NCBI GenBank assembly: GCA_003551005.1
Contig: PULR01000033.1
Span: 54,907-118,906 of the forward strand
DNA length: 64,000 bases
From: Mollicutes bacterium
GTDB taxonomy: Bacteria > Bacillota_I > Bacilli_A > Izemoplasmatales > Izemoplasmataceae
Reading direction: 5' to 3'
This document shows positions 26,767 through 36,874 of this stretch, in pieces (the stretch's first letter is position 1; the number at the start of each line of letters is the position of its first letter). A model generated the notes under the pieces. That model did not search any database. It saw only the letters and a list, made by a program, of their open reading frames with translations, and was not told the origin of the DNA. Made by a program: the position numbers and the translations under genes.

Positions 26767-27795
26767 ATGAAACGACTCATGAGAATCTATCAAAAAAAGA
26801 CCGGCCGTCCCCTGCCTTCGCATCGGTTGTTCCGCAGAATCTCCCCGATCAGCCGCTGGGCGTTCTTTCTGATCGCCCTCTTCGCGGTCGTATTCGGCTG
26901 GTATCTCGCCGAACGACTCAACTTCGCGGATACGGATTTCATGTTCTGGGAGTTCGTGGCGACCATCGGCGTGTTCTTCGGGCTCGGTCCGCTCGGGTAT
27001 ATCTATCTCAAGCGAGCCCACCCCATCCTGCTTACGAAGGACGCCTTCGCCCGTGCAAGCCTGCTCGGTCGCTACCGGCTCGTGTTCTTCAAAGACGTCA
27101 AGAAGGTCAAGCTTTCACGTCGCAATCGTCTTCGCATCAAGCATGCAGGCGGAAAAATGTCGATACCTCTGAACGTCTACGAAGAGGATTTGGAGATTCT
27201 GAAGACGGTCTTCAACTACGAGGGTCACTTCAAGAAGCCCAGACGACCCTACAAGCTGTTCTTCGAAGGCGGCGAGGTCGATCTGCAGGAGCTCAACCCC
27301 GCCATGAACCGGACTACATCGAAGATTCTCGAACAGTTCTATGAAGATTATCAATATCTGACGCCGGGCTATCTCGACGACGTCTCGCTGTATGGCGCGA
27401 CGCTCAACCGCATCCGCACCCTCGAGGCGCGCCATGTCACCTTCGAGCTCTCCCACATCGACATCAAGCGCGACCATCCGGACAACCCGGCTTTCCACGC
27501 CAAGCAGACCGATGATGCTATCCTCATTTTCCAGGATGTCTCCCATGCGGAAATCTTCAAGCTCGAGGAGAAAACCGGCGTTGAACTGCTCGGGACGGGC
27601 TTTGATTCCCTCAAACGCGCGTTCAAGCGTGCGGATATCTTCGAATCGGACTTCAAACCGCTCGAGGAGCGGATGTCGATCGACATCACCATCGTCCAGG
27701 GCGTCCGTCGCCAGCGTCTGCGCTTTACATTCAAAGAAGCGATCGTCGGCTTTAACGAGGTTGTCAAGGACGCCTGGTTCGAAAGCACCAAATAA
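26767..27795 (+). CDS. Membrane protein with PH-like soluble domain, unknown
   Basis: 342 residues. Two membrane helices (about 31-47 and 58-80) followed by a beta-rich region (HPILLTKDAFARASLL...FFKDVKKVKLSRRNRLRI) that resembles bacterial PH domains, then a second mixed domain with charged helices. No catalytic motif seen. Encoded between a small membrane protein and efp; in Bacillus efp sits with pepP instead, so this neighbour is lineage-specific. Function not inferred. Confidence 0.7.
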   Translation: MKRLMRIYQKKTGRPLPSHRLFRRISPISRWAFFLIALFAVVFGWYLAERLNFADTDFMFWEFVATIGVFFGLGPLGYIYLKRAHPILLTKDAFARASLLGRYRLVFFKDVKKVKLSRRNRLRIKHAGGKMSIPLNVYEEDLEILKTVFNYEGHFKKPRRPYKLFFEGGEVDLQELNPAMNRTTSKILEQFYEDYQYLTPGYLDDVSLYGATLNRIRTLEARHVTFELSHIDIKRDHPDNPAFHAKQTDDAILIFQDVSHAEIFKLEEKTGVELLGTGFDSLKRAFKRADIFESDFKPLEERMSIDITIVQGVRRQRLRFTFKEAIVGFNEVVKDAWFESTK

Positions 27796-27832
27796 CGATG
27801 TTTATATTGAAAAAACTTAGGAGTGATGCCCC

Positions 27833-28390
27833 ATGATTTCGACCAACGATTTCAAGAATAACATGACCATCCAGCATGACGGCCACCTCTATCAGATTAT
27901 CGAGTTCCAGCACGTCAAGCCCGGGAAGGGCAGCGCGTTCGTTCGCAGCAAGCTCCGCAATCTCCGCAACGGCACCATTGTCGAGAAGACCTGGCGTGCC
28001 GGGGAGAAAGTCGAGCAGGCCCTCATCGATAAGCGGCCGATGCAGTTTCTCTACAACGACGGCGACACCTACGTCTTCATGGACCAGAATACCTTCGAGC
28101 AGCTCGAGCTCGACCGCTCGCAGCTCGAATACGAGTCGAACTTCCTTGTGCCGAACATGAACGTCGAGATCCGTTTCTTCGAAACCGAGATTCTCGGGGT
28201 CGAGCTGCCGGAGAAAGTGACGCTCGAAGTCGCCGAGACCGTCCCCGGAGTCCGTGGCGACACACAGACCAACGCTACCAAGGATGCAACGCTCGAGACC
28301 GGCTATACCCTGCAGGTCCCCTTGTTCATCAACGAGGGAGACCGCGTCGTCATCAACACCCGCACCGGCAAATACAGTGCCAAAGCATAA
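27833..28390 (+). CDS. efp: Elongation factor P
   Basis: Relieves ribosome stalling at polyproline. 185 residues, three OB-like domains. The tip of domain I reads [10 protein letters not shown] with K32, the residue modified in many species; no modifying enzyme gene is seen in the window. Start ATG 27833 after TAGGAGTGAT. Cotranscription with the CNNM gene 14 bases downstream is likely. Confidence 0.97.
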   Translation: MISTNDFKNNMTIQHDGHLYQIIEFQHVKPGKGSAFVRSKLRNLRNGTIVEKTWRAGEKVEQALIDKRPMQFLYNDGDTYVFMDQNTFEQLELDRSQLEYESNFLVPNMNVEIRFFETEILGVELPEKVTLEVAETVPGVRGDTQTNATKDATLETGYTLQVPLFINEGDRVVINTRTGKYSAKA

Positions 28391-28404
28391 GGAGTGAACG
28401 CCCC

Positions 28405-29745
28405 TTGTCCTCTTCCCCGACCATCCTGGCAGCCGTCGGCCCCTTGGGCATCACGCTGCTGATTCTGCTTCTGCTTGTCTCGAGCTTCTTTTCCATGAGC
28501 GAGACCGTCTATTCAAGCCTCAATCCCATCCGCATCAAGCACTTCATCGAAGAGGGACGAAAAGGCAGCAAGCGCGCCTTCTGGATTCATAAACGTTTTG
28601 ATTACGCCCTGACGACCATCCTCGTCGGCAACAACCTCGCGAACGTCGCCCTCGCCACTGTCAGTGCGGGCGTCTTTTCACGTATCTTCGCCGACAGCGA
28701 AGTCCTCGTCACCGTATTCAACACCGTCATCATGACGACCATCATCCTCATCTTCGGTGAGATTGTCCCCAAGAGCTTCGCGAAGATGTACGCCGATGAG
28801 ATCGCCATCAAGATCGCCGGCGTGCTGACGCTGATCATGAAGGTGCTCAAGCCCGTCACCATGATATTCCTCAAGATCAAGCAGCTTTTTCTCCGTAGCG
28901 AGGAGACGGTCACCATCAACGTCAGCGAGAATGAACTCGAGACCATCATCAACACGATGGAAGAAGAAGGGTCGATTGAAGAGGAGGAGGCGGAGCTGCT
29001 CCAGAGCGCGCTCGACCTTGATGAAAAGCAAGTCTACGAAATCATGACCCCCCGTGTCGACATGGTCGCCGTCGAGGTCTCTGAACCCATCAAGACCATC
29101 CAGCGCAAATTCTTCAAGCATCAGTTCTCGCGCCTCCCCGTGTATGAGGAGGACCGTGACCGCATCATCGGCGTGCTCAATGAACGCGACTTCTTCACCG
29201 AACTGATCAAGCGGCGCCCCATCGACATCCGCAAGCTGATGAACCCGCCGGTCTTCGTCTCGAAGTCGATGCGTGCGGACACGCTGATCGAGACGCTGCA
29301 GCGGGAGAACGTCCACCTTGCCATCGTCAGCGACGAATTCGGGGGCACCAGCGGCATCGTCACCATGGAGGACGCCATCGAGGAGCTCGTCGGCGAAATC
29401 TATGACGAGCATGACGACATCGACGATGAGTTCCTCAAACAGATCGCCCAGGGTGAATACGGCGTCAACGCCGACATAGAGCTGGGTGACCTCTTCGAGC
29501 AGCTTAATCTCGGAAATCCGCCGGACAAAGAGGAGAAGACGCTCGGCAGCTGGTTGTTCGAGCGTTTCGAAGACCTTCCGGAAGTCGACATGGAGCATGC
29601 GATCGAACAAGAGATTATTGAATATCACCCCGAGGAGCCGGCTAAAAATTACCGGCTGGTCTTCGTCATCAAGGAGATCCGCGACAGGCGCATCCGCTAC
29701 GTGCACCTGCGCGTCGAGGAGGTGGCCGGCGATGAAAACACATGA
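28405..29745 (+). CDS. CNNM/CorC-family (hemolysin C-like) membrane transporter
   Basis: Divalent-cation (Mg2+) efflux type protein. 446 residues: N-terminal DUF21/CNNM membrane domain (about 1-170; helices around 10-33, 62-85, 98-122), an acidic linker, two CBS motifs (about 205-330, starting MTPRVDMVAVE), and a C-terminal CorC/HlyC domain. Relatives in Bacillus and Staphylococcus (YhdP, MpfA) protect against magnesium. Start is TTG 28405, seven bases after AAGGAGTGA. Its 3' end overlaps rluB by 14 bases. Confidence 0.9.
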   Translation: MSSSPTILAAVGPLGITLLILLLLVSSFFSMSETVYSSLNPIRIKHFIEEGRKGSKRAFWIHKRFDYALTTILVGNNLANVALATVSAGVFSRIFADSEVLVTVFNTVIMTTIILIFGEIVPKSFAKMYADEIAIKIAGVLTLIMKVLKPVTMIFLKIKQLFLRSEETVTINVSENELETIINTMEEEGSIEEEEAELLQSALDLDEKQVYEIMTPRVDMVAVEVSEPIKTIQRKFFKHQFSRLPVYEEDRDRIIGVLNERDFFTELIKRRPIDIRKLMNPPVFVSKSMRADTLIETLQRENVHLAIVSDEFGGTSGIVTMEDAIEELVGEIYDEHDDIDDEFLKQIAQGEYGVNADIELGDLFEQLNLGNPPDKEEKTLGSWLFERFEDLPEVDMEHAIEQEIIEYHPEEPAKNYRLVFVIKEIRDRRIRYVHLRVEEVAGDENT

Positions 29746-30481
29746 GGGCGGCGAGCGGTTGCAGAAACTGATTGCGCACAGCGGCGTCGCCTCCCGCCGC
29801 AAGGCGGAGGAGATGATCAAGGACGGCCGTGTCAAGGTCAACGGAGAAATCGTCCGCGAACTCGGCGCGAAAGCCAGCCGCAGGGACCACGTCACCGTCG
29901 ACGGCGAGCCGATCCGCATCGAGCCGCCCGCGTATTATCTTTTCTACAAGCCCGAGGGCGTGGTCTCCTCGGTCAGGGATGACCGCGGCCGGCGCACCGT
30001 GCTCGATTATGTGCACGCGCGCCAGCGTGTCTATCCCGTCGGACGGCTCGACTATGACGCCTCCGGGCTGATGCTGCTGACGAACGACGGCGAGGTCACG
30101 CTGGTCATGACGCATCCCTCTTATGGCGTGGAGAAGGAATACGACGTGACCGTTGAAGGATTCATCCGCAAACCGACTTCCAAACGCCTTGCCAAAGGAA
30201 TCGAACTGGACGGAGAGAAAAGCGCTCCGGCCAAGGTCAGACAAGTTGAGTATATCCAGAAGACGGGACGCTCCCGCTTCACCCTGAGCGTTGTCGAAGG
30301 CCGTTACCATCATGTCAAGCGTCTGCTTGAATCGGTCGGTCATCCGGTACGCCGCCTCAAGCGTATCCGGCATGGCCCGCTGACGCTTGATGATCTAGCA
30401 AAGGGCGATCACCGACCGCTCAAACCCCACGAGATCAAGAAACTCAGACGGCTCGCCGAGACCGCCCGCAAGGACGCCTGA
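29732..30481 (+). CDS. rluB: 23S rRNA pseudouridine synthase, RluB/RsuA family
   Basis: 249 residues: N-terminal S4 RNA-binding domain (ERLQKLIAHSGVASRRKAEEMI) and catalytic domain with the conserved aspartate D107 in GRLDYDASG. RsuA/RluB/E/F family; RluB is inferred because this is the usual enzyme near cmk in Bacilli. ATG 29732 with GAGGAGGT eight bases upstream lies inside the end of the CNNM gene. The longer open frame upstream is a shadow. Confidence 0.93.
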   Translation: MKTHEGGERLQKLIAHSGVASRRKAEEMIKDGRVKVNGEIVRELGAKASRRDHVTVDGEPIRIEPPAYYLFYKPEGVVSSVRDDRGRRTVLDYVHARQRVYPVGRLDYDASGLMLLTNDGEVTLVMTHPSYGVEKEYDVTVEGFIRKPTSKRLAKGIELDGEKSAPAKVRQVEYIQKTGRSRFTLSVVEGRYHHVKRLLESVGHPVRRLKRIRHGPLTLDDLAKGDHRPLKPHEIKKLRRLAETARKDA

Positions 30482-30586
30482 TACAAACGCTTGTAACCCC
30501 GATCTCCGTTTCATTGAAAGATTCGGCCTGCTCAAGGGTTGAACTGGGCGCTTGTGGGTTGCAACCGTTTACTTGCCTTGCACGGC

Positions 30587-30614
30587 TTGTTGTTTTTCTG
30601 GAACGTGATACAAT
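30587..30614 (+). promoter_or_regulatory. Promoter of CDS 30648
   Basis: TTGTTG (30587-30592), 16-base spacer, TACAAT (30609-30614), preceded by TGA. Confidence 0.6.
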
Positions 30615-30647
30615 GACAGTCGAAAGAGTGATGGAAAGAGGGATTCT

Positions 30648-31193
30648 ATGCGACGTCTAAACAGTTTCCAGAAGGATCTGTTAGTCCTGATCGGCCTGTT
30701 TTTCGTGCACACCCTGTTGTGTGTGCTCTCTCCCTTGCGATCCTTCGGGCCGATCGAACAGGCGGACATCTCCCGCCGGCTCCTCCTTGTATTGTCCTTC
30801 GAGGACGTCGCTACCGGCGAGACCGTGGAATATGTGCCAGTGCTCGCCATCGTATATGGGCTGGTGCTTCTGTACTTTCTCGCGAAGAAGGCCAGACCCC
30901 TGACCCTCATCTACGGCCTCGCACTGGTCCTGCTTGCCAGGGTCAACTTTCTTTCTCAGCTCTTTCAACTGCGCGGCACCCAGGAAGATTTCCGGATCGA
31001 AGGCGTCTTCAGCCCACAGGCCTATGTCGAGGGTGAAGCCGTCGCCCACGACGTGAGCGCCTTCGTCCTGGGCGTGCTGCTTCTCATTCAGCTGTCGATT
31101 GTGGGCTATCAATTGATCGGTCGACGTCTGCGTGCACGCCGTGAAGGTTCACAAGCGGCCCACGAAAGCAACCAAAACAACGCGACGCTCTGA
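30648..31193 (+). CDS. Four-helix integral membrane protein, unknown
   Basis: 181 residues; predicted membrane helices at about 10-30, 62-79, 84-102 and 136-157, with a short hydrophilic C-terminal tail (RRLRARREGSQ). Not recognised. Start ATG 30648 after GAGGGAT. Monocistronic: own promoter and a terminator directly behind it. In Bacillus the region between rluB and cmk carries regulators and membrane proteins, but I see no clear correspondence. Confidence 0.7.
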   Translation: MRRLNSFQKDLLVLIGLFFVHTLLCVLSPLRSFGPIEQADISRRLLLVLSFEDVATGETVEYVPVLAIVYGLVLLYFLAKKARPLTLIYGLALVLLARVNFLSQLFQLRGTQEDFRIEGVFSPQAYVEGEAVAHDVSAFVLGVLLLIQLSIVGYQLIGRRLRARREGSQAAHESNQNNATL

Positions 31194-31200
31194 ATATGTC

Positions 31201-31223
31201 AACCTCCCGGCGGGAGGTTTTTA
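31201..31223 (+). terminator. Terminator of CDS 30648
   Basis: Stem AACCTCCC / GGGAGGTT (31201-31208 / 31212-31219) plus TTTT. Confidence 0.8.
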
Positions 31224-31230
31224 CTTTCAA

Positions 31231-31258
31231 TAAAAAAGACGCCTTTTGCAGGCGTCTT
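31231..31258 (-). terminator. hppA terminator
   Basis: Minus strand: stem AAGACGCC / GGCGTCTT (arms 31251-31258 and 31236-31243), seven-base loop, then a T-run (31231-31237). Confidence 0.85.
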
Positions 31259-31269
31259 GAAGGAAGAAG

Positions 31270-33288
31270 TCAAAAAATGGCGGCGAAGACGAGGCTGATG
31301 ATCGTCATGAGCTTGATCAGGATATTGATCGAGGGGCCGCTTGTGTCCTTGAAGGGATCGCCGACGGTATCGCCGGTGACGCTTGCCTTGTGAGCGAAGC
31401 TGCCCATGTCGCCGTGATGACCTTCTTCAATGTATTTTTTGGCGTTGTCCCACGCCCCGCCGCTGTTGGCCATGAAAATCGCCATGCTGATGCCGCTCGC
31501 CAGCGCGCCGGCCAGCAGACCGCCCAGAGCCTCGGGGCCGAGCAGAAAACCGACGAGAAGCGGCGAGGCGATCGCCAGCATCGCGGGCGCGATCATCTCC
31601 TGCAGGGCGGCTTTCGTCGAGATGTCCACACAGCGGGCATAGTCCGGTTTCTGGGTCTTGTCGATGATGCCCGGTATCTCGCGGAACTGCCGGCGCACCT
31701 CGTCGATCATCTTCGAGGCGGCTCGTCCCACGCTGCTCATCGTCAGTGAGCTGAAGAAGAAGGGAAGCATAGCCCCGACGAGGACGCCGACGACCACTTC
31801 CGGGGTGGCGATGTTGATGGTATCGAGCTCGGCGGCCCGCACGAAGGCGCTGAAGAGGGCTAATGACGTGAGCGCCGCACTGCCGATGGCAAAGCCTTTG
31901 CCGATGGCGGCGGTCGTGTTGCCCACGCTGTCAAGCTTGTCGGTGATCTTGCGGACCTTGTTGTCGAGATTGCTCATTTCGGCGATGCCGCCGGCATTGT
32001 CGGCGATCGGTCCATAGGCATCGATGGCGATGGTCATGCCGGTCGTCGAGAGCATCCCGACGGCGCTGAGGGCGATGCCGTAAAGGTCGGCGACCTGATA
32101 GGAGACTAGGATGACGACGCCGATCAGGAGGATGGGGATGGCCGTGGATTCCATACCGATGGAAAGCCCGCCGATGATGTTGGTCGCGTGGCCGGTTTCG
32201 GATTGCTTGGCGATGGACTTGACTTTCTTATACTCATGGGAAGTATAGAGTTCCGTAATGAGTCCGATGACGATGCCGACGAACAATCCGGCGACAATCG
32301 CGAGCAACGGGCCGTAGTCTTCGAAGAATCCGTTCCGGACATAAAGCCAGGTGAGGAACAGAGCGAACAGCAGGAACAACCCGCCGGCGACATAGGTTCC
32401 GTTACGGAGCACCTTGTGCGGCGCATCCGCCTGCTTGGTGCGGACTGTCATCGCGCCAAGAATGGAGGCGATGATACCGGCAGCGGCCAAGTAGAGCGGG
32501 AAGAGCGCGCCTTCAACACCCAAAAGCAACGTACCAAGTGTGATCGCGGAGATCAGCGAGCCGACGTATGACTCGAAAAGGTCGGCTCCCATGCCGGCGA
32601 CATCGCCGACATTGTCGCCGACGTTGTCGGCGATGACCGCAGGGTTGCGGGGGTCGTCTTCCGGAATGCCGGTTTCAATCTTGCCAACGAGGTCGGCGCC
32701 TACATCGGCGGCTTTTGTGTAGATACCGCCGCCGACCCGGCCGAAAAGTGCGATGGAGGAAGCACCGAGGCCGAAGCCTGTGAGGACGCTCGTCATGCTA
32801 TCAAGATCGAGGCCGATCAGCCGTGTGCCGAGGAAATAATATAGGATGAGGCCGGTCAGACCCAGCCCGACGACGGCCATACCCATTACGGCGCCCCCGC
32901 TGAAGGCGACATCCAGGGCCTTGTTCATGCCGGAGGATTCCGCAGACGTAGCGGTACGGGAATTCGAGGCGACGGCGCCCCGCATCCCGAGGTAACCCGC
33001 CAAGGCGCTTAAGAAAGCCCCGAAAGCGAAAGCGCCCGCCGTCTCGAAGTCGATCGCGAAACCGATGATGAAGAATAGGATAATCACGAAGGCTGTCAGA
33101 ATACGATATTGCCGGGAGAGAAAGGCCATCGCACCTTCCCGGATATATCCCGAGATTTCAATCACACGCGGGATGCCTTTTTCAATACGCTTGATCTTCA
33201 AAAAGAGCACCAAGGCGTACAGCATGGCCATGATGCTGAAAACCAGCGCAATTCCGAGAATGCCGTCGGCACCCAGTAAGTCGAACAT
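31270..33288 (-). CDS. hppA: K+-dependent membrane-bound pyrophosphatase (H+ or Na+ pump)
   Basis: Integral membrane ion pump driven by hydrolysis of pyrophosphate. 672 residues, about 16 membrane helices. Catalytic motifs intact: [37 protein letters not shown], and a C-terminal [15 protein letters not shown]. The segment [10 protein letters not shown] has alanine where K+-independent enzymes have lysine, so this is the K+-dependent class. That class contains both Na+ and H+ pumps; I cannot decide which. It would recycle pyrophosphate from biosynthesis into ion gradient, useful for a fermenter. Divergent from cmk. Confidence 0.96.
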   Translation of the reverse strand: MFDLLGADGILGIALVFSIMAMLYALVLFLKIKRIEKGIPRVIEISGYIREGAMAFLSRQYRILTAFVIILFFIIGFAIDFETAGAFAFGAFLSALAGYLGMRGAVASNSRTATSAESSGMNKALDVAFSGGAVMGMAVVGLGLTGLILYYFLGTRLIGLDLDSMTSVLTGFGLGASSIALFGRVGGGIYTKAADVGADLVGKIETGIPEDDPRNPAVIADNVGDNVGDVAGMGADLFESYVGSLISAITLGTLLLGVEGALFPLYLAAAGIIASILGAMTVRTKQADAPHKVLRNGTYVAGGLFLLFALFLTWLYVRNGFFEDYGPLLAIVAGLFVGIVIGLITELYTSHEYKKVKSIAKQSETGHATNIIGGLSIGMESTAIPILLIGVVILVSYQVADLYGIALSAVGMLSTTGMTIAIDAYGPIADNAGGIAEMSNLDNKVRKITDKLDSVGNTTAAIGKGFAIGSAALTSLALFSAFVRAAELDTINIATPEVVVGVLVGAMLPFFFSSLTMSSVGRAASKMIDEVRRQFREIPGIIDKTQKPDYARCVDISTKAALQEMIAPAMLAIASPLLVGFLLGPEALGGLLAGALASGISMAIFMANSGGAWDNAKKYIEEGHHGDMGSFAHKASVTGDTVGDPFKDTSGPSINILIKLMTIISLVFAAIF

Positions 33289-33326
33289 AAGGTCTCACCG
33301 TCCTGTTGTCTTGTCAGTGGTTATTC

Positions 33327-33377
33327 ATACTATAATATCAAACAAGTTTGTCAAAAGTATATCAAAAAGCGTTTTCA
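33327..33377 (-). promoter_or_regulatory. hppA promoter with cre-like box upstream
   Basis: Minus strand: TTGACA (33349-33354), 16-base spacer, TAGTAT (33327-33332). Upstream of the -35, 33364-33377 reads TGAAAACGCTTTTT on the minus strand, 12 of 14 to the cre consensus, a position where CcpA more often activates. Weak. Confidence 0.5.
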
Positions 33378-33456
33378 TGTTCAAGAACATCCACAATCTG
33401 ATAAAATCATTAAAATGTGGTGTACTCTGCGCTACTGATAGAAATATTAAATCAAG

Positions 33457-33486
33457 TTATTGATAATCGCACATCTGTGATATAAT
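33457..33486 (+). promoter_or_regulatory. cmk promoter (extended -10)
   Basis: TGA-TATAAT at 33478-33486; candidate -35 TTATTG (33457-33462) with an 18-base spacer, or TTGATA (33460-33465) with 15. Confidence 0.6.
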
Positions 33487-33513
33487 AGTAATGATTTTTG
33501 AAGAGGTGGTCAG

Positions 33514-34188
33514 ATGAAGACAACTCAGATCGCCATCGACGGGCCGGCGGGAGCCGGGAAGAGCACCATCGCGAAGCTTCTCTCCCAACGCTTCGGCTAC
33601 ACCTACATAGACACCGGCGCGATGTATCGCGCCATTACATTGAAGGCCATGCGCCTCAACAAACCGCTCGACGACGAAGAAGGCTTCAATTTCCTCAAAG
33701 AGACGGTATTCGACTATGCTGAAGGAAAGCTCGTCATGGACGGGGAATTCGTCGGGCGCGCCATCCGCTCCCGGGAAGTCTCGAACAACGTATCGCTGGT
33801 CTCCTCGCACCGGCTCGTGCGGACCACTCTCATCCAAAGGCAGCGAGAACTTGCGGAACACAAGAATGTCGTGATGGACGGCAGGGACATCGGCTACAAC
33901 GTCCTTCCGGATGCGGACTTCAAGTTCTTTCTGACCGCTGATGTGGCCACCCGGGCCCTCAGACGCTTCCGGGAGAACGAAGAGCACGGCATACATGTTC
34001 CACTTGAAGATCTTAAACAGGAAATCAGGGACCGGGACAAATTCGACACCAACCGCGTCCATAGCCCGCTCCGGCCGGCTGACGACGCAGTTGTCATCGA
34101 CACATCGGATATGGAGATCGACGATGTCGTCAAAACCATAGAATCAATTGTCAGAGAGGAAGATACCCATGCAAGTGAAGAACGTTGA
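33514..34188 (+). CDS. cmk: Cytidylate kinase
   Basis: Phosphorylates CMP and dCMP. 224 residues. P-loop GPAGAGKST at 10-18; DTGAMYRAITL and VMDGRDIGYNVLP substrate regions are present. ATG 33514 after GAGGTGG. First gene of a cmk-rpsA-der-gpsA run, as in Bacillus. Its end overlaps the S1 gene start by 20 bases. Confidence 0.95.
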   Translation: MKTTQIAIDGPAGAGKSTIAKLLSQRFGYTYIDTGAMYRAITLKAMRLNKPLDDEEGFNFLKETVFDYAEGKLVMDGEFVGRAIRSREVSNNVSLVSSHRLVRTTLIQRQRELAEHKNVVMDGRDIGYNVLPDADFKFFLTADVATRALRRFRENEEHGIHVPLEDLKQEIRDRDKFDTNRVHSPLRPADDAVVIDTSDMEIDDVVKTIESIVREEDTHASEER

Positions 34189-35551
34189 AGAAGGTCAAAG
34201 AGTCAAAGGCACCGTCTACGAAGTCAAGGACAACGAGGCGATCGTCGATATCGGCTACACGATGGAAGGGACCGTCCATCTCGAGCGGCTGACCGCCCGC
34301 GATGTTGAAAGCGCCCATGATGTTGTCAAGGAGGGGGACGAGATCGAGACCATCGTCACCCGCAAGGATGACGACAGCGGGATTCTGCTGCTCTCAAGAG
34401 TCGAGATTGAAAAAGAGGAACTCTTCGAGGAGCTGCAGAACAAGTTCGAAAACAACGAGACCATCGAGGTGAAGGTCCTCGAATCGCTTAAAGGCGGGTT
34501 GAAGGTACGCTCTCACGGGTTTGACATGTTCATGCCCCGTCGTCAGATCGAGGACAAGCCCGCAGATGATCTCAAAAGCTATGTCGGACAGACGTTGAGC
34601 GCCAAGATCATCGAAATCGGTCGCCAGCGGAACCGGATCCGCATCGTCGTCTCGCGTCGCGCCGTCGAACGCGCACGTAAAGAAGAGCGCAAGCAGGAGG
34701 AGCTCGCCAACATCAACGTCGGCGATGTTCTTGAAGGGACCGTTGTCAAGCTGATGGACTACGGGGCGTTTGTCCGCTTCGAGGAAGCGGAATGCCTGCT
34801 GCATGTCTCCGAGATTTCACACCATCGGATCAAGCATCCGCAGGACGCGCTGGAAGTCGGCCAGAAGGTGAAGGTCAAAGTCATCGCCGCCGACGGCGAT
34901 AAGCGTTCGCTGTCGATGAAGGCGCTCGAGCCTTCTCCCTGGGAGAAGTTCGCCGAAACCTACAGCGTCGGCGACAAGGTCCAAGGGAAGGTCGTCAAGA
35001 AACTGCGCAACGGCATTCTCGTCGAAGTCGCCAAAGGCGTCGCCGGCATCGTGCACCGCAACGATTATTCGTGGAACCCGCGCTTCAACCTCGCCGGAAA
35101 CGTGCAGGAAGGCGACGAGGTCGAGGTGAAGATTCTCTCGATCGATACTGAGAACCGCAAGATGCGACTGTCCAAGAAGCATCTTGAATACAACCCCTGG
35201 CAGGATGTCGACGTCAAGGTCGGCGATACCGTCACGGGTGAAATCAAGGACTTCCAGCCGCAGGGAGCCTTGGTCGAGGTCCAGGGCGTGGAGGCGTTCC
35301 TTCCCATCAGCGAGATTCGTGAAGAACACGTCGAGAAAGTCGAGGACGTCTTCGAAAAAGGACAGGTGATCAACGCCATCGTCTTGAAGTTCGACCGTGA
35401 GAAATGGCGCATGGTCATCAGCACCAAGGCCTATGAGAAAAAACGTATCCAGGATGAATACAAGAAACATCTCCGCACCGAGGACTCTGAAGAGCAATCG
35501 CAGACGCTCGGAGAGCTTTTCGCCGACAAGCTGAAGGACCTCAAAAAATAG
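34169..35551 (+). CDS. rpsA: S1 domain RNA-binding protein (RpsA/YpfD-like)
   Basis: 460 residues with about five S1 OB-fold repeats, for example GTVYEVKDNEAIVDIGY (start), VLEGTVVKLMDYGAFVRF (near 190), VQGKVVKKLRNGILVEV (near 275) and VTGEIKDFQPQGALVEV (near 355), then an acidic tail. Homologous to YpfD of Bacillus. Gram-positive versions have fewer S1 repeats than E. coli S1 and may not be stable ribosomal proteins. Start ATG 34169 after GAGAGGAAG; TTG 34148 rejected. Confidence 0.88.
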   Translation: MQVKNVEEGQRVKGTVYEVKDNEAIVDIGYTMEGTVHLERLTARDVESAHDVVKEGDEIETIVTRKDDDSGILLLSRVEIEKEELFEELQNKFENNETIEVKVLESLKGGLKVRSHGFDMFMPRRQIEDKPADDLKSYVGQTLSAKIIEIGRQRNRIRIVVSRRAVERARKEERKQEELANINVGDVLEGTVVKLMDYGAFVRFEEAECLLHVSEISHHRIKHPQDALEVGQKVKVKVIAADGDKRSLSMKALEPSPWEKFAETYSVGDKVQGKVVKKLRNGILVEVAKGVAGIVHRNDYSWNPRFNLAGNVQEGDEVEVKILSIDTENRKMRLSKKHLEYNPWQDVDVKVGDTVTGEIKDFQPQGALVEVQGVEAFLPISEIREEHVEKVEDVFEKGQVINAIVLKFDREKWRMVISTKAYEKKRIQDEYKKHLRTEDSEEQSQTLGELFADKLKDLKK

Positions 35552-35566
35552 CAGAGGTGATGGGAC

Positions 35567-36874
35567 ATGCTTCCATCCGTCGCCATCGTCGGTCGGCCCA
35601 ACGTCGGTAAGTCGACGCTGTTCAACCGGATTGTCGGACAGCGTCAGGCCATTACCGACGAGACCCCGGGCGTCACCCGGGACCGGCTCTATGCCAGGGC
35701 CGAGTGGCTGACCCGCACCTTCAATCTCATCGACACAGGTGGCATCGACTTTGAAGATGCCCCTTTTATTCATGACATCAAGGCCCAGACCGAAATCGCC
35801 ATCGAGGAATCGGACGTCGTGCTTTTCCTTGTGGACGCCGAGACCGGTGTGACCGACCATGATGCGGATATCGCCCGGCTGCTCTATCGAACCGACACAC
35901 CGGTCGTGCTGGCTGTCAACAAGGTCGACGACGTCACCCGCAAAGGGGAACTCTATGAATTCTATGCGCTCGGACTTGGCGAACCCTTTCCCGTCAGCGC
36001 CACCCACGGCGTCGGTGTGGGCGACTTGCTTGAACGCGTCATCGAATATCTTCCCGAACGGGCTCCGAGTCCCTACCCGGAGGATACCATCAAGCTTTGC
36101 CTGATCGGCCGACCCAATGTCGGCAAGAGTTCATTGATGAACGCCTTGCTCGGCGAAGAACGCGTGATTGTCAGCGAGATTGCCGGCACCACCCGCGACG
36201 CCGTCGATTCAATCTTCGAGAAGAACGGACAGGAATACGTCATCATCGACACCGCCGGTCTGCGTAAAAGAGGCAAGGTGTACGAACGTGCGGAGAAATA
36301 CAGTGTGCTGCGCGCGCTCAATGCCATCGACCGCAGCGACATCGCCTTGTTTCTCGTCGACGCCGAGCAAGGCATCATCGAACAGGATAAGAAAGTCGCC
36401 GGCTACGCATACGAAGCCGGCAAGGCGACCGTCATCATCGTCAACAAGTGGGATACCGTCGAACGCGACCACAGCACCATGAACGAATGGGAGCGAAACA
36501 TCCGCCACCAGTTCCGCTTTCTCCCCGACCCGCCGGTCATCTTTCTCTCCGCACTCACCAAGGAACGCCTCGATACGCTGTATCCGGTGCTGCTCGACAT
36601 GCACGAGCGATATCGCAAGCGCGTCCAGACCAGCGTGCTCAACGATGTGCTGCTGGACGCTTTCGCCTCGAACCCGCCGAAATCCTATAACGGCGGCGTG
36701 TTGAAAGGCTATTACGCCACGCAGGTCGAGACCGCCCCGCCGAAATTCGTGCTCTTCGTCAACGACCCCGCCTATCTGCATTTCACATATGAGCGATATC
36801 TCAAGAATCAGCTACGTCGGGCCTTCGGTTTCGAAGGAATCCCGATCAACCTCGTCTTAAGGAAGCGTGATTGA
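35567..36874 (+). CDS. der: Ribosome assembly GTPase Der (EngA)
   Basis: Double-GTPase for 50S maturation. 435 residues: G1 GRPNVGKST at 9-17, second G1 GRPNVGKSS at about 181-189, NKVD and NKWD base-specificity motifs, and a C-terminal KH-like domain. ATG 35567 after AGAGGTGAT. Sits 15 bases after the S1 gene; gpsA overlaps its stop. Confidence 0.97.
   Translation: MLPSVAIVGRPNVGKSTLFNRIVGQRQAITDETPGVTRDRLYARAEWLTRTFNLIDTGGIDFEDAPFIHDIKAQTEIAIEESDVVLFLVDAETGVTDHDADIARLLYRTDTPVVLAVNKVDDVTRKGELYEFYALGLGEPFPVSATHGVGVGDLLERVIEYLPERAPSPYPEDTIKLCLIGRPNVGKSSLMNALLGEERVIVSEIAGTTRDAVDSIFEKNGQEYVIIDTAGLRKRGKVYERAEKYSVLRALNAIDRSDIALFLVDAEQGIIEQDKKVAGYAYEAGKATVIIVNKWDTVERDHSTMNEWERNIRHQFRFLPDPPVIFLSALTKERLDTLYPVLLDMHERYRKRVQTSVLNDVLLDAFASNPPKSYNGGVLKGYYATQVETAPPKFVLFVNDPAYLHFTYERYLKNQLRRAFGFEGIPINLVLRKRD

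Noticed and set aside
29486..29731. N-terminal extension of RluB
   Set aside because: Overlaps the CNNM gene in another frame and has low-complexity Ser/Arg composition; S4 domain starts right after ATG 29732.
33289..33513. Riboswitch or small RNA in the hppA-cmk intergenic region
   Set aside because: AT-rich, explained by two divergent promoters; no conserved hairpin set recognised.
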